Source of the DNA: CAYMUL01 sp964393605
GTDB taxonomy: Bacteria > Bacteroidota > Ignavibacteria > Ignavibacteriales > Ignavibacteriaceae
Assembly (NCBI GenBank): GCA_964393605.1
Contig: CAYMUL010000009.1
Span: forward strand, 1 to 64,000
DNA length: 64,000 nucleotides
Direction of reading: 5' to 3'
The position numbers were made by a program, and so were the translations under genes. Each line of letters opens with the position of its first letter. Within the stretch, counting starts at the first letter, position 1. The notes beneath the pieces are model-generated. The model was not told where the DNA came from. It did not search any database and worked only from the letters and a program-made list of their open reading frames with translations. Shown here piece by piece: positions 26,086-36,056 of this stretch.

Positions 26086-28128
26086 TCATTTTAAGAACCT
26101 ATCGAGCCAATCCTCAAATTCTTTATACCAATAAATTGAATTTTGTGGCTGCATAACCCAATGATTTTCATCGGGAAAGTAGAGCAAACGCGAAGGAATT
26201 CCCTTCCCCTGCAAAACGCCATATAGTTCAAGCCCCTGTGTAACGACAACACGATAATCTTTTTCGCCGTGAACAATTAGCATCGGAGTTTGAAAATTAT
26301 CTGCAAACTCTGCGGGACTCCACTTCTTCACATTTTCTTTATCATACCAGGGTGCGCCGCCGTAAGCAACTTCTCTAAAGTGTGTCATGTCGGATGCAAA
26401 TTGTCCCATCAAATTATAAACTCCGGCGTGAGAAATTAATGCAGCAAATTTATTCGTGTGTCCGGCAATCCAATTTACGAGATAGCCGCCGTAACTGCCG
26501 CCAGCACCGGCTATTTTGTTTTCATCGATGAAAGAAAATTTCTGTAAAATAAAATCTGTTGCATTCATAATATCTGTGAAAGGTTTATCGCCGTGCGCAC
26601 CAATTATAGAGTTCGCAAATTTTTCTCCAAATCCTGTTGAGCCGTGAAAATTAACAACTGCGCAAACATAACCCATTGCGGCAAATGCCTGTCCGTTCCA
26701 TCTGTAATGAAAAGAATTTTGAAATGCGCCGTGCGGTCCGCCGTGAATTAGGTGAAGCAATCCCCATTTTTTATTCACATCGAAATTCGGTGGATAAATT
26801 AAAAACATTTGCACATCTTCTTCATCCGCGCTTTTGAAATAATACTCTTCAACTTTGCCGAAGGAAATTGAATCGAGCAAACTTTTATTCACGTTTGTAA
26901 GTTGTTCCGTTTTGTTTGATTTGAAGTTGAGAGAAAAAATATCTGCGGGTGAACTAAAATTTTCATGAAGAAAATAAAGAGAACCGGCGGCGAGCGTAAG
27001 ATTACTTGCAACCCCTTTTTCATGAATGAGTTTTAAATTTTTACCGTTTGTGTTAATTGAATAAATCGAATGTTCGCCGCCATTATCTGCGGTGAAATAA
27101 ACTACTTCACCTTTCCCGTCAAGTTGATAATCCGCAACGGAAATATCGTAAGCAGAGGTAATATCGAACGATGAAAAATCATTCAGAGAAATTCTTTTCA
27201 GTTTAGAATTTTCAGCAAGTAATTTTGGATTTGATGTGTATTGATAGTAAAGAAATTTTCCATCGTGAGAGAATATTGGTGCGCCATCTCCGCCCAAATT
27301 ATTTTCGGTAAGATTTTTCAATTCGCCGTTGATTGTATTTAATAAAAAAAGATCGTAATTCAACTCACTTTTGTAAGGCGCGGGAGTAACATTTGCCGAG
27401 AGCGCAATCCATTCGCCGTCGGGAGAGATGTTGTACGAAGCACCGCTTCCTGAAGCTGATAAAATTTTATTCATCTTTGGAGTTAAGTTTTTTATTTCCT
27501 TCGAAGCAACATCAACGGAAAAAAGATGAGTAACAAAACCATCCGTCAGCCAGCTATCCCAATATCTGTAAAAACGATTTTCCGTAACCTTTGCCGACAT
27601 TTTAGAATCTTTTCTTTTTTTCAATTCTTTCTTCAAACCCTCAAAATCAATTTCAAATTCGGGCAATAAATTTGAAGCGAAGGCGATATGTTTGGAATCG
27701 GAAAACCATTTTATGGAAGTAACGCCCATCGGCATTTCCGTAAGGCGAAATGCTTCTCCACCGGTAAGCGGCAAAAGATAAAGTTGATTTTTTTCATCCC
27801 CTTCCCTTTTTGCGGTGAACGCTAAATATTTTCCGTCAGGGCTGAATTCAATATTTCCTTCGCTCGATTTGTCTGTCGTAATTTTTTTTATTTCTTTCGA
27901 AGCCAAATCCAAAAAATGTACATCGCTGTAACCTTTGTTCTCGTCGATGTTGTATTCGGTCAAAGTGAATGCAAGAGTTTTCTGATCGTGCGAAAGACGA
28001 AGCGAGCCGATACGTTTAAACTTCCATAAATCCTCGGCGGTTATTCCTCTTTTTTCTTGAGCAAAAAATTTCCCGTTCGAAAGAAGAAGTAGAAATATTA
28101 TAAAGAGAGAAAAATATTTTTTACTCAT
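26086..28128 (-). CDS. S9 family peptidase (prolyl oligopeptidase-like)
   Basis: A 680-residue exported peptidase (signal ending KFFAQEK). The N-terminal two-thirds is a DPP-IV/WD40-type beta-propeller (repeats such as LAFTLTEYN, KYLAFTAKREGDEKNQLYLLP, WIALSANVTPAPYKSELNYD). The C-terminal catalytic domain has Ser545 in GGSYGGYL, Asp624 in HGEKDYRV and His656 in ENHWV. Such enzymes release dipeptides or acyl-amino acids from short peptides in the periplasm. It shares ATGA with the upstream M48 gene (4-base overlap). A second S9 enzyme is at 52864-54891. Confidence 0.92.
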   Translation of the reverse strand: MSKKYFSLFIIFLLLLSNGKFFAQEKRGITAEDLWKFKRIGSLRLSHDQKTLAFTLTEYNIDENKGYSDVHFLDLASKEIKKITTDKSSEGNIEFSPDGKYLAFTAKREGDEKNQLYLLPLTGGEAFRLTEMPMGVTSIKWFSDSKHIAFASNLLPEFEIDFEGLKKELKKRKDSKMSAKVTENRFYRYWDSWLTDGFVTHLFSVDVASKEIKNLTPKMNKILSASGSGASYNISPDGEWIALSANVTPAPYKSELNYDLFLLNTINGELKNLTENNLGGDGAPIFSHDGKFLYYQYTSNPKLLAENSKLKRISLNDFSSFDITSAYDISVADYQLDGKGEVVYFTADNGGEHSIYSINTNGKNLKLIHEKGVASNLTLAAGSLYFLHENFSSPADIFSLNFKSNKTEQLTNVNKSLLDSISFGKVEEYYFKSADEEDVQMFLIYPPNFDVNKKWGLLHLIHGGPHGAFQNSFHYRWNGQAFAAMGYVCAVVNFHGSTGFGEKFANSIIGAHGDKPFTDIMNATDFILQKFSFIDENKIAGAGGSYGGYLVNWIAGHTNKFAALISHAGVYNLMGQFASDMTHFREVAYGGAPWYDKENVKKWSPAEFADNFQTPMLIVHGEKDYRVVVTQGLELYGVLQGKGIPSRLLYFPDENHWVMQPQNSIYWYKEFEDWLDRFLK

Positions 28129-28976
28129 GGCAATTTGTTTTTTATGTTAAGATTGTATTCGTTTCTGTAAATGCCATCGCCTGTATCGGTATAAGAACGA
28201 ACTGCGATTCCGGCTGTTGTTAATCTGCCGTTAGTGTTTGCGATTCTCTGCGCAGGTTCTGGATGCGTTGATAAATAAGTTTCGAGCGAGGGGTCTGTGC
28301 TTGCCGAAGCTTTTCCGTCGGCAACTAACTTCTCGAAAAAGAATTTTACAGCACCGGCATAGTAACGTGTATCTTGTAAATAGAGGAAAGAATATTCATC
28401 GCTCTGATCTTCATCGCTGCGGCTATTTGCAAGTAAAGCAAAACCGACAAATAAGTTCGCGGCGATTTCCGCTATCTGCGATGGATTCTCTCCCAAAAGC
28501 AAACTGATAAGAACAGAAACACCATATTGTTTTGTCATTCGCTGAGTTGAGTGACGTTTTTCCGCATGTGCAATTTCATGACCGACAACACCTGCGAGTG
28601 CGGCTTCACTATCAAGATATTTTAATAGCCCTGTATAAATATAAATTTTTCCGCCGGGCAATGCGAATGCATTCAAGATATCGTGTTTACCGATCAACTC
28701 AAGTTCATAATTGTACACGTTTTTCTTTGCAACTTTGCCCGAAGCAATTATATGATCAAAAATTCTTGATTTGATATACGCCTTAATTGACGGGTCTCCG
28801 GTGAAGATTGGATACTCCGAAGGATTTGCTTCAATCTCTGCGGCAACTTGTGCGCCGAGCGCGGCATCATCGGAATCGGAAAAAATATTTATGCTTCCGT
28901 CTTCATCGCAACCGATATAAATCATCGATGATGAAAGCATTATCAAAAAGACGAAAAATAGTTTTTTTATTTTCAT
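28125..28976 (-). CDS. M48 family metalloprotease lipoprotein
   Basis: A 283-residue zinc metallopeptidase. The zinc motif is HEIAH (His133, Glu134, His137), with the third ligand expected near SDEYSFLYLQ (the Glu of DEYS). A lipobox signal (MKIKKLFFVFLIMLSS then IYIGC, Cys23) anchors it to a membrane facing the periplasm, like BepA/YfgC and LoiP. Such enzymes clear misassembled outer-membrane proteins. It overlaps the downstream S9 gene by 4 bases, and 18 bases separate it from obg. Confidence 0.92.
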   Translation of the reverse strand: MKIKKLFFVFLIMLSSSMIYIGCDEDGSINIFSDSDDAALGAQVAAEIEANPSEYPIFTGDPSIKAYIKSRIFDHIIASGKVAKKNVYNYELELIGKHDILNAFALPGGKIYIYTGLLKYLDSEAALAGVVGHEIAHAEKRHSTQRMTKQYGVSVLISLLLGENPSQIAEIAANLFVGFALLANSRSDEDQSDEYSFLYLQDTRYYAGAVKFFFEKLVADGKASASTDPSLETYLSTHPEPAQRIANTNGRLTTAGIAVRSYTDTGDGIYRNEYNLNIKNKLP

Positions 28977-28994
28977 GACGAGGTCCTAAAAAAT

Positions 28995-29987
28995 TTATAT
29001 TTCAGATTGAATCAAATTCCACATCTCATCGAGAAGTGAATCGATATTAAAATTTTGTACGGCGGAAAATACAACCGGCTTCCCTTCAACACCTTTGAAT
29101 TTCGTTTTTGATAGTTTAGTTATTTCTTCCGATTGAAGTAAGTCAGCTTTAGAAAACGAAACGATTTTTTTCTTCTTTGCAAGTGTGGTACTATATTTTT
29201 TCAATTCGCCGTTGAGTATTTCAAAATCTCTCTTTGCATCTTCTGATGTTGCTTCAATAAGAAACAAAAGAACTTTTGTGCGTTCGATATGTTTTAAAAA
29301 TTTTAAACCCAAACCTTTTCCGTGCGATGCCCCTTCAATTATTCCGGGAATATCAGCGACGGTGAATGATTCATAATTTTTGTAGCGAACAATTCCCAAG
29401 TTTGGTTCGAGAGTGGTGAATGGATAGTCCGCAATTTTCGGGCGTGCCGCAGATATTGTTGAAATCAATGTGGACTTTCCCGCATTCGGAAAACCGACAA
29501 GCCCGACATCCGCGATAAGTTTTAATTCGAGTGCGAGATTTTTTGCTTCCCCGCTTCTACCCGATTCGGCAAAGCGCGGAGTTTGATTTGTCGCCGTTGC
29601 AAAATTACTGTTACCTTTTCCGCCGCGCCCTCCTTTTGCAACTAAAATTTTTTTTCCGTCTTCATTTAAGTCGTCAATCGTTTTTTCAATATCGCGGTTA
29701 TGCACCAAAGTTCCGCAAGGAACTCGAATGACAATATCATCACCGGTTTTTCCATCCTTTAAAGAATTGCCGCCCGGTTTTCCGTTTTGTGCAGAATAAT
29801 TTCGTTTGTACTTAAAATCAAGAAGAGTGGAAAGATTGTTTGAAGCTTGAATATAAACGTTGCCACCGTTGCCGCCGTTGCCGCCGGAAGGACCGCCTTT
29901 CGGTACATATTTTTCACGACGAAAAGTTACCGCACCGTCTCCGCCGTTGCCGGCTTTAACGCTAATCTCGACATAATCGATAAACAT
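28995..29987 (-). CDS. obgE: GTPase Obg
   Basis: A 330-residue Obg/CgtA GTPase that binds the 50S ribosomal subunit in assembly and the stringent response. The N-terminal Obg fold is glycine-rich (GGPSGGNGGNGGNVYIQA). The G domain has the P-loop GFPNAGKS (165-172), TTLEPNLG, and DIPGIIEGA (212-220). The G4 position reads SKAD (279-282) instead of NKxD, and G5 is FSAV. There is no C-terminal OCT domain, as in many Bacteroidota. The stop of the upstream gene overlaps its start codon by one base (TAATG), so translation is probably coupled. Confidence 0.95.
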   Translation of the reverse strand: MFIDYVEISVKAGNGGDGAVTFRREKYVPKGGPSGGNGGNGGNVYIQASNNLSTLLDFKYKRNYSAQNGKPGGNSLKDGKTGDDIVIRVPCGTLVHNRDIEKTIDDLNEDGKKILVAKGGRGGKGNSNFATATNQTPRFAESGRSGEAKNLALELKLIADVGLVGFPNAGKSTLISTISAARPKIADYPFTTLEPNLGIVRYKNYESFTVADIPGIIEGASHGKGLGLKFLKHIERTKVLLFLIEATSEDAKRDFEILNGELKKYSTTLAKKKKIVSFSKADLLQSEEITKLSKTKFKGVEGKPVVFSAVQNFNIDSLLDEMWNLIQSEI

Positions 29988-31711
29988 TATTTTCTATCGT
30001 TGAAATATTGAAGAATCTTTTCGTTTAGAAGAATTGCCTCTCGCGCCGAAATAGGATTTATTTTGTAAGTAAGAAAAACCGAGTTGAGAAGTTCGCGTGC
30101 CGAATCGAATGAAGAACATTCGGCGATTCTTTCAAGAGAGTTCGCAAAATCGACACTGTCACCATTAAAAATATTTTGAACAATTTTTTCAGTTTCTTTA
30201 GCAGAAAAATAATCGAAGACTTCATCATCGACTTTGGTTTTCTCTGTTGTAAATTTCCCTTTAATTATCGGCTCGGCGTTTGCTTTCTCTTCTTCAAATT
30301 TTTCTGCCGGAACTTCATTTGGGATTTTACTTTTAGTTTCAAGATTTATTTCGATTGGTTGTTCTTCAAAAGTTGAGTCTGTTTCAGTTGCCGGAGTTTC
30401 GTCTGCAAATATTTCTGCGTTCAATTTTAATGAAGGTTCTTCGGGCTCGATAGATGTGGCGAATTCTTGTTTCTCTTCCGAAATATTTGAAAACTTTTCT
30501 TCCTTCGTTGGCTCATGAATAATTGTATCTTCTGCGACTTTATTAATTTCAGGAACGTCTTCATCGAAGTCGTATGGTTTATCAAAATCAATTTTAAAAT
30601 CTTCACTGCTCTCCGGGGCTACAAAGTCGAGCAAATCATCAGCTGTAACTTTTTCTTCTTTAATTTCAAGAGTCGGAGTTTTACGAGGAGAATCAAAATC
30701 CGATTTTAAAATATCTGCAACAGTATCCGCAACTGAATCTTTGTTGAAAGTTTCCGGTTTATCACCGAATAGAGAAATTTTTCTTTTGTCATCAACAACA
30801 TTAATCGATCTCATTTTATCTTGAAGTTCTTTCAATTCGGTAGGGTCGTCGGGGAAAGGAAGTTTCTCCTGGTTTTGTGGAATTTGCTCGCGGATTAAAC
30901 TTTGCCCCGGACCTTCCATAAACACAGTATCAGAAACTCTTCTTCTTGCTTGCGCGGGAACATCGCTGAATAATGCGGTTCTAAAATCTTCCAATTCAAA
31001 TTTTTGCTTTTGATCAGAAGTCAGCAAGCGGCGCACTTTGTAAATATGATCGTGGAGTTCTTTATCGCGAAGAAAAACTTCAACCGTTCCGACGGCAAGT
31101 TTAGTTTTATTCGTTTCGCCGATGTTTAAAAATTCGGCGATTGAATAAAGTCCGTTATCAATTAAAGATTGCAATTGCGAGTTCAACAACTCGCGTTGTA
31201 TATCATCGAGCAGTTCGTTGAAATCTACAAAACCGATTGTCAGTATTTTTCTTTTATCGATAACGGCGGCAATAATTTTTTTGTAGTATTCATAAAAATA
31301 TGCGTATTGGAGGAAGAGGCGCAGTTCATCGATGTTGCGTGTTTCATCAACATCAAAAACGAATTTTACTAAAGTCCAGCGCGGACGCAACAGGTAATTC
31401 ACATTGAAAGTTACGGCTTGAAGAACGAGCCGTTTTATATCTTCGAAAGGAAGGAGTTTGTGTTTTTTTATTTCCGCTCCAATTTTTTGGAAAGAATCGG
31501 AAATAACGGGACCGGAATAATCGAACACCGAAGTTTTTAAAATTCTTTGACGATCGAGATAGAGGAGATAATCTAATTCGGCGGAAACGTAATGCACGAT
31601 AGCAGGATGCACGTTCGCCTGTGAGAGATTTTCAAGAGTGAAGAAAGAGCCGAGTCTTCTTATCTTGTTTAAATTAAAATCGGTAATAAATTGAATTTCC
31701 CGTTCAAACAT
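29987..31711 (-). CDS. Conserved acidic protein of unknown function, coupled to obg
   Basis: A 574-residue protein in two parts. Residues 1-245 are a folded, mostly helical region (FFTLENLSQANVHPAIVHYV, FDVDETRNIDELRLFLQYAY). Residues about 320-500 are low-complexity and acidic, rich in E, D, K, P and S (TIHEPTKEEKFSNISEEKQE), and a short helical segment closes the protein. There is no signal peptide. I do not recognise the family. Its stop overlaps the obg start by one base (TAATG), and the order (this gene, obg, M48, S9) suggests one operon. Confidence 0.7.
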   Translation of the reverse strand: MFEREIQFITDFNLNKIRRLGSFFTLENLSQANVHPAIVHYVSAELDYLLYLDRQRILKTSVFDYSGPVISDSFQKIGAEIKKHKLLPFEDIKRLVLQAVTFNVNYLLRPRWTLVKFVFDVDETRNIDELRLFLQYAYFYEYYKKIIAAVIDKRKILTIGFVDFNELLDDIQRELLNSQLQSLIDNGLYSIAEFLNIGETNKTKLAVGTVEVFLRDKELHDHIYKVRRLLTSDQKQKFELEDFRTALFSDVPAQARRRVSDTVFMEGPGQSLIREQIPQNQEKLPFPDDPTELKELQDKMRSINVVDDKRKISLFGDKPETFNKDSVADTVADILKSDFDSPRKTPTLEIKEEKVTADDLLDFVAPESSEDFKIDFDKPYDFDEDVPEINKVAEDTIIHEPTKEEKFSNISEEKQEFATSIEPEEPSLKLNAEIFADETPATETDSTFEEQPIEINLETKSKIPNEVPAEKFEEEKANAEPIIKGKFTTEKTKVDDEVFDYFSAKETEKIVQNIFNGDSVDFANSLERIAECSSFDSARELLNSVFLTYKINPISAREAILLNEKILQYFNDRK

Positions 31712-31789
31712 ACTTTATTTTATTTTTGTTGGTCAAGATAAACAAAAGCAATAAAACATTTCGTAACGATTTTCATTACAAACCAAAAA

Positions 31790-32542
31790 TCATTTAACAG
31801 AAGCGAGAAGAAAATCCCGGTTCATTCTTGCAATATTTTTTACGGAAATTCCTTTGGGACATTCCGCTTCGCATGCGTAAGTATTGGTGCAACTTCCGAA
31901 ACCGAGTTCATCCATTTTTGCAACCATCGCTTCAACTCTCTCGTATCTTTCCGGTTGTCCTTGCGGTAACAATCCGAGATGAGAAACTTTTGCACTTACA
32001 AATAACATCGCCGAAGCATTTTTACAAGCGGCAACACATGCACCGCAGCCGATACACGCTGCCGCATCAAACGCTTCCGATGAAACATCTTTGGAAATTG
32101 GAATTGCATTTGCATCAGGTGCGCTTCCTGTATTCGCAGATATGTATCCACCGGCTTGAATGATTTTATCAAGACCGGAACGATCGACTGCTAAATCTCT
32201 AATAACAGGAAATGCATTTGCGCGGTATGGTTCAACCCAAACAGTTTCGCCGTCAGAAAAATTTCTCATGTGCAGTTGACATGTTGCAATTTTTCTAACA
32301 GGTCCGTGCGGTTCGCCGTTGATAACTAATCCGCATGTACCGCAAATACCTTCGCGGCAATCACTTTCGAATGCAACAGGTGCTTCATTATTTTTTTCGA
32401 GATCGTTATTTAAGTCATCCAACATCTCAAGAAAAGAAGCATCGGTGGAAACGGAAACTTTATAATCTTTAAATGCGCCAACAGTGTTAGCATTTTGTTG
32501 CCGCCAAATTTTTAATTTAAGATTTAATTTTTTCTCGCTCAT
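31790..32542 (-). CDS. sdhB: Succinate dehydrogenase/fumarate reductase iron-sulfur subunit
   Basis: A 250-residue subunit carrying electrons between flavin and quinone. The [2Fe-2S] site uses Cys62, Cys67, Cys70 and Cys88 (CREGICGTC ... CQ). The [4Fe-4S] site is Cys163, Cys166, Cys169 with Cys228, and the [3Fe-4S] site includes Cys173, Cys218 and Cys224. TAATG overlap with sdhA indicates coupling. The operon order sdhC-sdhA-sdhB with one five-helix cytochrome subunit is the Bacteroidota/Bacillus type. The sequence does not say which direction the complex runs. Confidence 0.95.
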   Translation of the reverse strand: MSEKKLNLKLKIWRQQNANTVGAFKDYKVSVSTDASFLEMLDDLNNDLEKNNEAPVAFESDCREGICGTCGLVINGEPHGPVRKIATCQLHMRNFSDGETVWVEPYRANAFPVIRDLAVDRSGLDKIIQAGGYISANTGSAPDANAIPISKDVSSEAFDAAACIGCGACVAACKNASAMLFVSAKVSHLGLLPQGQPERYERVEAMVAKMDELGFGSCTNTYACEAECPKGISVKNIARMNRDFLLASVK

Positions 32543-34449
32543 TATTTGTAACTCCTTGTAGCTAACTGAATATTTTCATATTGAAGCGTCTCTTTAATCA
32601 GTTCCCAATTACTTAAACCGTTAAACTTCCACGCACCGACGTAAGCAAAATTTTCGTCATCACGCTTTGCTTCTCCTTCATCGGTTTGATATTCCACTCT
32701 GAAATGTCCGCCACATGATTCTTTACGGTGAAGCGCATCAACAGCCATCAACTCGCCGAGTTCGAGATAATCGGCAACTCTGCCGGCTCTTTCAAGCGTT
32801 TGGTTGAAATCATTTCCGCTTCCGACAACATTCACATCTTTATGGAAAAGTTCACGAAGCTCTTTTATCTCTTCGATGGCTTCATGCAATCCTTTTTCGT
32901 TGCGAGCCATTCCGACTTTATTCCACATCACTCTACCAAGTTTTTTATGAATGTCATCAACCGTGTGTTTTCCTTTTACGGAAAGTAATTTATTGATTCC
33001 TTCTTTCAGTTGAGTTTCAACTTTTGAAAACTCTTCATGCTTCGCATCAACCTTCGCAGGTTTTTGAGAAGCGAGATAATCGCCGAGTGTGTAAGGAATA
33101 ACGAAGTATCCATCGGCGAGACCCTGCATTAAAGCACTCGCGCCAAGTCTGTTCGCACCGTGATCGCTGAAGTTCGCTTCCCCCAATGCAAACAAACCGG
33201 GAATGGTTGTCATCAAATTATAATCAACCCACAGCCCTCCCATTGTATAGTGAGGCGCAGGATAAATTTTCATCGGAACCTGGTAAGGATTTTCACCGGT
33301 TATCGTTTCATAAATCTCGAAAAGATTTCCGTAACGCTCTTCGATAACATCTTTACCCAAACGTTTGATTGAATCTGCAAAATCAAGAAAGACTGCATCG
33401 CCGCCGTTGACGCCTCTTCCTTCATCGCAAACTTCTTTTGCACTTCGCGATGAAATATCGCGCGGGGCAAGATTTCCGAACGATGGATATTTTCTTTCGA
33501 GATAATAATCTCTCTCCTCTTCAGGAATTTCTGACGCTTTTCTCGTATCGCTTTTCTTTTTAGATACCCAAACTCTACCGTCGTTGCGCAAACTTTCACT
33601 CATCAAAGTGAGCTTCGATTGGCTCTCTCCGTGAACCGGAAGACAAGTCGGATGAATTTGAGTGTAACATGGATTTGCAAAGAGTGCGCCTTTTTTGTGT
33701 GCGCGCCAAATTGCAGTAGTATTGCAATTCATTGCATTTGTTGAAAGGAAAAAAACATTCGAATAACCTCCGGTGCAGAGCAACACTGCCTGCGCGGAAT
33801 ATTTTTCAAGTTCTCCGGTTAATAAATTTCTTACAACAATTCCTTTCGCTTGACCATCAACGATAACAATGTCAAGCATTTCTCTTCTTGTAAAGAGTTT
33901 CACTTTCCCAAGCCCAACTTGTCGGCTCAGGGCACTGTACGCACCGAGAAGAAGTTGTTGACCTGTTTGCCCGCGTGCGTAAAAAGTTCTGGAAACTTGA
34001 GCACCGCCGAATGAACGATTATCGAGATAGCCGCCGTATTCTCGTGCGAAGGGAACGCCCTGTGCAACGCACTGATCGATAATATTCACACTCACTTCTG
34101 CAAGCCGATGAACATTAGCTTCGCGCGCGCGGAAATCACCGCCTTTAATTGTATCGTAGAATAATCTATAAACAGAGTCGCCATCGTTCTGATAATTTTT
34201 TGCGGCGTTGATACCACCTTGCGCGGCGATGCTGTGCGCACGTCGTGCGCTATCGTGAAATGTAAATGCAGAAACGTTGTAGCCAAGTTCTGCAAGTGTA
34301 GCCGCAGCGGATGCGCCTGCTAATCCCGTACCGACAACGATAATATCATATTTTCTTTTGTTCGCCGGATTGACAAGTTTGCTGTTGAATTTATGATTTG
34401 TCCATTTATCTTTTAATGGTCCGGCAGGAATTTTGGAGTTTAAGTTCAT
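32542..34449 (-). CDS. sdhA: Succinate dehydrogenase/fumarate reductase flavoprotein subunit
   Basis: A 635-residue catalytic subunit oxidising succinate or reducing fumarate. The FAD dinucleotide fold is at the N-terminus (IIVVGTGLAGASAAATLAEL, residues 36-56), His72 in AHSIAAQGGINA is the covalent FAD attachment histidine, and the C-terminus has HRKESCGGHFRVEYQT and WELIKETL. Length and motifs are typical of the Bacteroidota-type enzyme. One base separates it from sdhC. Confidence 0.95.
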   Translation of the reverse strand: MNLNSKIPAGPLKDKWTNHKFNSKLVNPANKRKYDIIVVGTGLAGASAAATLAELGYNVSAFTFHDSARRAHSIAAQGGINAAKNYQNDGDSVYRLFYDTIKGGDFRAREANVHRLAEVSVNIIDQCVAQGVPFAREYGGYLDNRSFGGAQVSRTFYARGQTGQQLLLGAYSALSRQVGLGKVKLFTRREMLDIVIVDGQAKGIVVRNLLTGELEKYSAQAVLLCTGGYSNVFFLSTNAMNCNTTAIWRAHKKGALFANPCYTQIHPTCLPVHGESQSKLTLMSESLRNDGRVWVSKKKSDTRKASEIPEEERDYYLERKYPSFGNLAPRDISSRSAKEVCDEGRGVNGGDAVFLDFADSIKRLGKDVIEERYGNLFEIYETITGENPYQVPMKIYPAPHYTMGGLWVDYNLMTTIPGLFALGEANFSDHGANRLGASALMQGLADGYFVIPYTLGDYLASQKPAKVDAKHEEFSKVETQLKEGINKLLSVKGKHTVDDIHKKLGRVMWNKVGMARNEKGLHEAIEEIKELRELFHKDVNVVGSGNDFNQTLERAGRVADYLELGELMAVDALHRKESCGGHFRVEYQTDEGEAKRDDENFAYVGAWKFNGLSNWELIKETLQYENIQLATRSYK

Positions 34450-34450
34450 T

Positions 34451-35119
34451 TCAATTTCCTCCGTTCAAACTTTTGATGAAAAAATAAATCGGCATCGAAG
34501 CAAAGCCAAGCGAAACGACGACAGAAAAGATCCAACCGAATGCTTTAATCGTCGGTGTGTATTTTTTGTTGTTCAACCCGAGTGTTTGGAATGCGCTTTG
34601 GAATCCGTGAATCAAATGAAACGCAAGAAGTGCCATCGCAACCAAATAAAATGCGGAGTAAATCGGATCGGCGAATGCGAGACGTACGCTTTCAAACATC
34701 GGTTCATCCGTGCCTATAATTTTATGTTGAACAAAAAATGTATTCAGATGCAGCACGAGAAAAACGAATACGATTGAACCGCTCCAAATCATGAAACGAC
34801 TGAGAAATGAACTATTTCTGTTTCTAGCATTGACAGCGTAATCATCGGGGCGCGCTTTTTTATTTTGAAAATGCAAAAATATCGCTTGATAGATATGAAT
34901 TATAAATCCGGCAAATAGAAGTACTTCCGTAATCTTAATTAAACCGTTTGTGCCCATGAATTTAGAATATGCATTGAAGGCTTCGCCGCCGTCATCTTTA
35001 AATAGAAGCAAATTGCCTGAAAGATGCACAACAAGAAATGAACAGAGGAACAAGCCTGTTAGTGCCATGACAATTTTTCTTCCGATAGATGAATTGAGAG
35101 CTTTACTCAACCAACTCAT
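34451..35119 (-). CDS. sdhC: Succinate dehydrogenase cytochrome b subunit
   Basis: A 222-residue integral membrane protein with five hydrophobic helices that anchors the complex and binds haem b and quinone. The start MSWLSKALNSSIGRKIVMAL and the GLFLCSFLVVHLSGNLLLF segment (His32 a likely haem ligand) match the single-chain cytochrome b558 type. A second conserved segment is LIHGFQSAFQTLGLNN. AAAGGAGA lies just before the start. First gene of the sdhCAB operon. Confidence 0.92.
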   Translation of the reverse strand: MSWLSKALNSSIGRKIVMALTGLFLCSFLVVHLSGNLLLFKDDGGEAFNAYSKFMGTNGLIKITEVLLFAGFIIHIYQAIFLHFQNKKARPDDYAVNARNRNSSFLSRFMIWSGSIVFVFLVLHLNTFFVQHKIIGTDEPMFESVRLAFADPIYSAFYLVAMALLAFHLIHGFQSAFQTLGLNNKKYTPTIKAFGWIFSVVVSLGFASMPIYFFIKSLNGGN

Positions 35120-35221
35120 TCATTGTCTCCTTTTATAAATCTGTAATGTTTTGGAATTGTTATCGTCCGTAAAAATTAAGTTAAAATAATTTCAAACTAA
35201 ACTTAACTATGAAAGGGGGAA

Positions 35222-35265
35222 ATAATCAATAATTAAGAGTTAAAAATTAATAATTAATAATTTGG
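35222..35265. repeat. AT-rich dispersed repeat upstream of sdhC
   Basis: A run of AATAATTAA/AATTAATAATTT words, then TTGCGTCTTTTCAGTGAA, lies between the divergent sdhC and YciI-like genes. It resembles the intergenic runs near 23200 and the in-gene element at 458-491. The rest of 35120-35359 shows no gene and should contain the sdh promoter. Confidence 0.4.
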
Positions 35266-35359
35266 TTGCGTCTTTTCAGTGAACGCTAAAGATGGTTGCA
35301 CTTATTTTTTTTCGTAACATTGAGATGAAATTCATAAAAAAAATCGGAATAAATAATTT

Positions 35360-35839
35360 ATGTTTAATTGGATTAATGGTACTCTCCTTCTACTTTTGAT
35401 GTGCGCGATGTTTTTCTTCGCGAATGAAATGGCGGCTCAAAATTTAAATCCTAACTATGATTCAACACTCGCACACAAGTTGGGCGCGGATGATTACGGT
35501 ATGAAACAATATGTTTTCGTCATCTTAAAAACCGGTTCGGCTGCAATTGAAGACAAAGTAGTTCGGGATAGTTTATTCGCCGGTCATTTTAGCAACATAA
35601 AAAAATTGGCGGATAACGGAAAACTTCTCGTAGCGGGACCTATCTTCAAAAATGAAAAAGCGTATCGCGGGCTATTCATTTTAAATGTGAAATCGTTCGA
35701 TGAGGCAAATGAATTGTTAGCAAATGATCCTACAATCCGAGAAAAAATTTTTGATGTTGAATTGTACAATTGGTATGGCTCCGCCGCGCTGGGAGAATAT
35801 CTATCAATCCATGAAAAAATTTGGAAGAATGAACCGTGA
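35360..35839 (+). CDS. Secreted YciI-like domain protein
   Basis: A 159-residue protein with an N-terminal signal (MFNWINGTLLLLLMCAMFFF, cleavage near NEMAAQ) and a YCII-related ferredoxin-like fold (residues about 50-145: KQYVFVILKTG, HFSNIKKLADNGKLLVAGPI, GLFILNVKSFDEANELLAND). YciI-type domains are small dimeric proteins sometimes fused to enzymes; some are dehydrochlorinases or lyases. Function is unknown and export is unusual for the family. It is divergent from sdhC. Confidence 0.8.
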   Translation: MFNWINGTLLLLLMCAMFFFANEMAAQNLNPNYDSTLAHKLGADDYGMKQYVFVILKTGSAAIEDKVVRDSLFAGHFSNIKKLADNGKLLVAGPIFKNEKAYRGLFILNVKSFDEANELLANDPTIREKIFDVELYNWYGSAALGEYLSIHEKIWKNEP

Positions 35840-36056
35840 GTTGTCGAACGAAAATAAATTCGTATTTGTTTTTCTTAAGTTGAGAACGAATTTAAGGTTT
35901 TCTGTGCTTTGTTTGTTTGAATAAAATATTGCAATTAAATTTGAAACGCTATTATAAAAACAAGCGTGATAGATGATTTTTATTGCTTCATCAATTGAAG
36001 CATAGAACTCATAACATTAGTATCTCATGTTACGCATATTTTCAAAAAAAATATTC

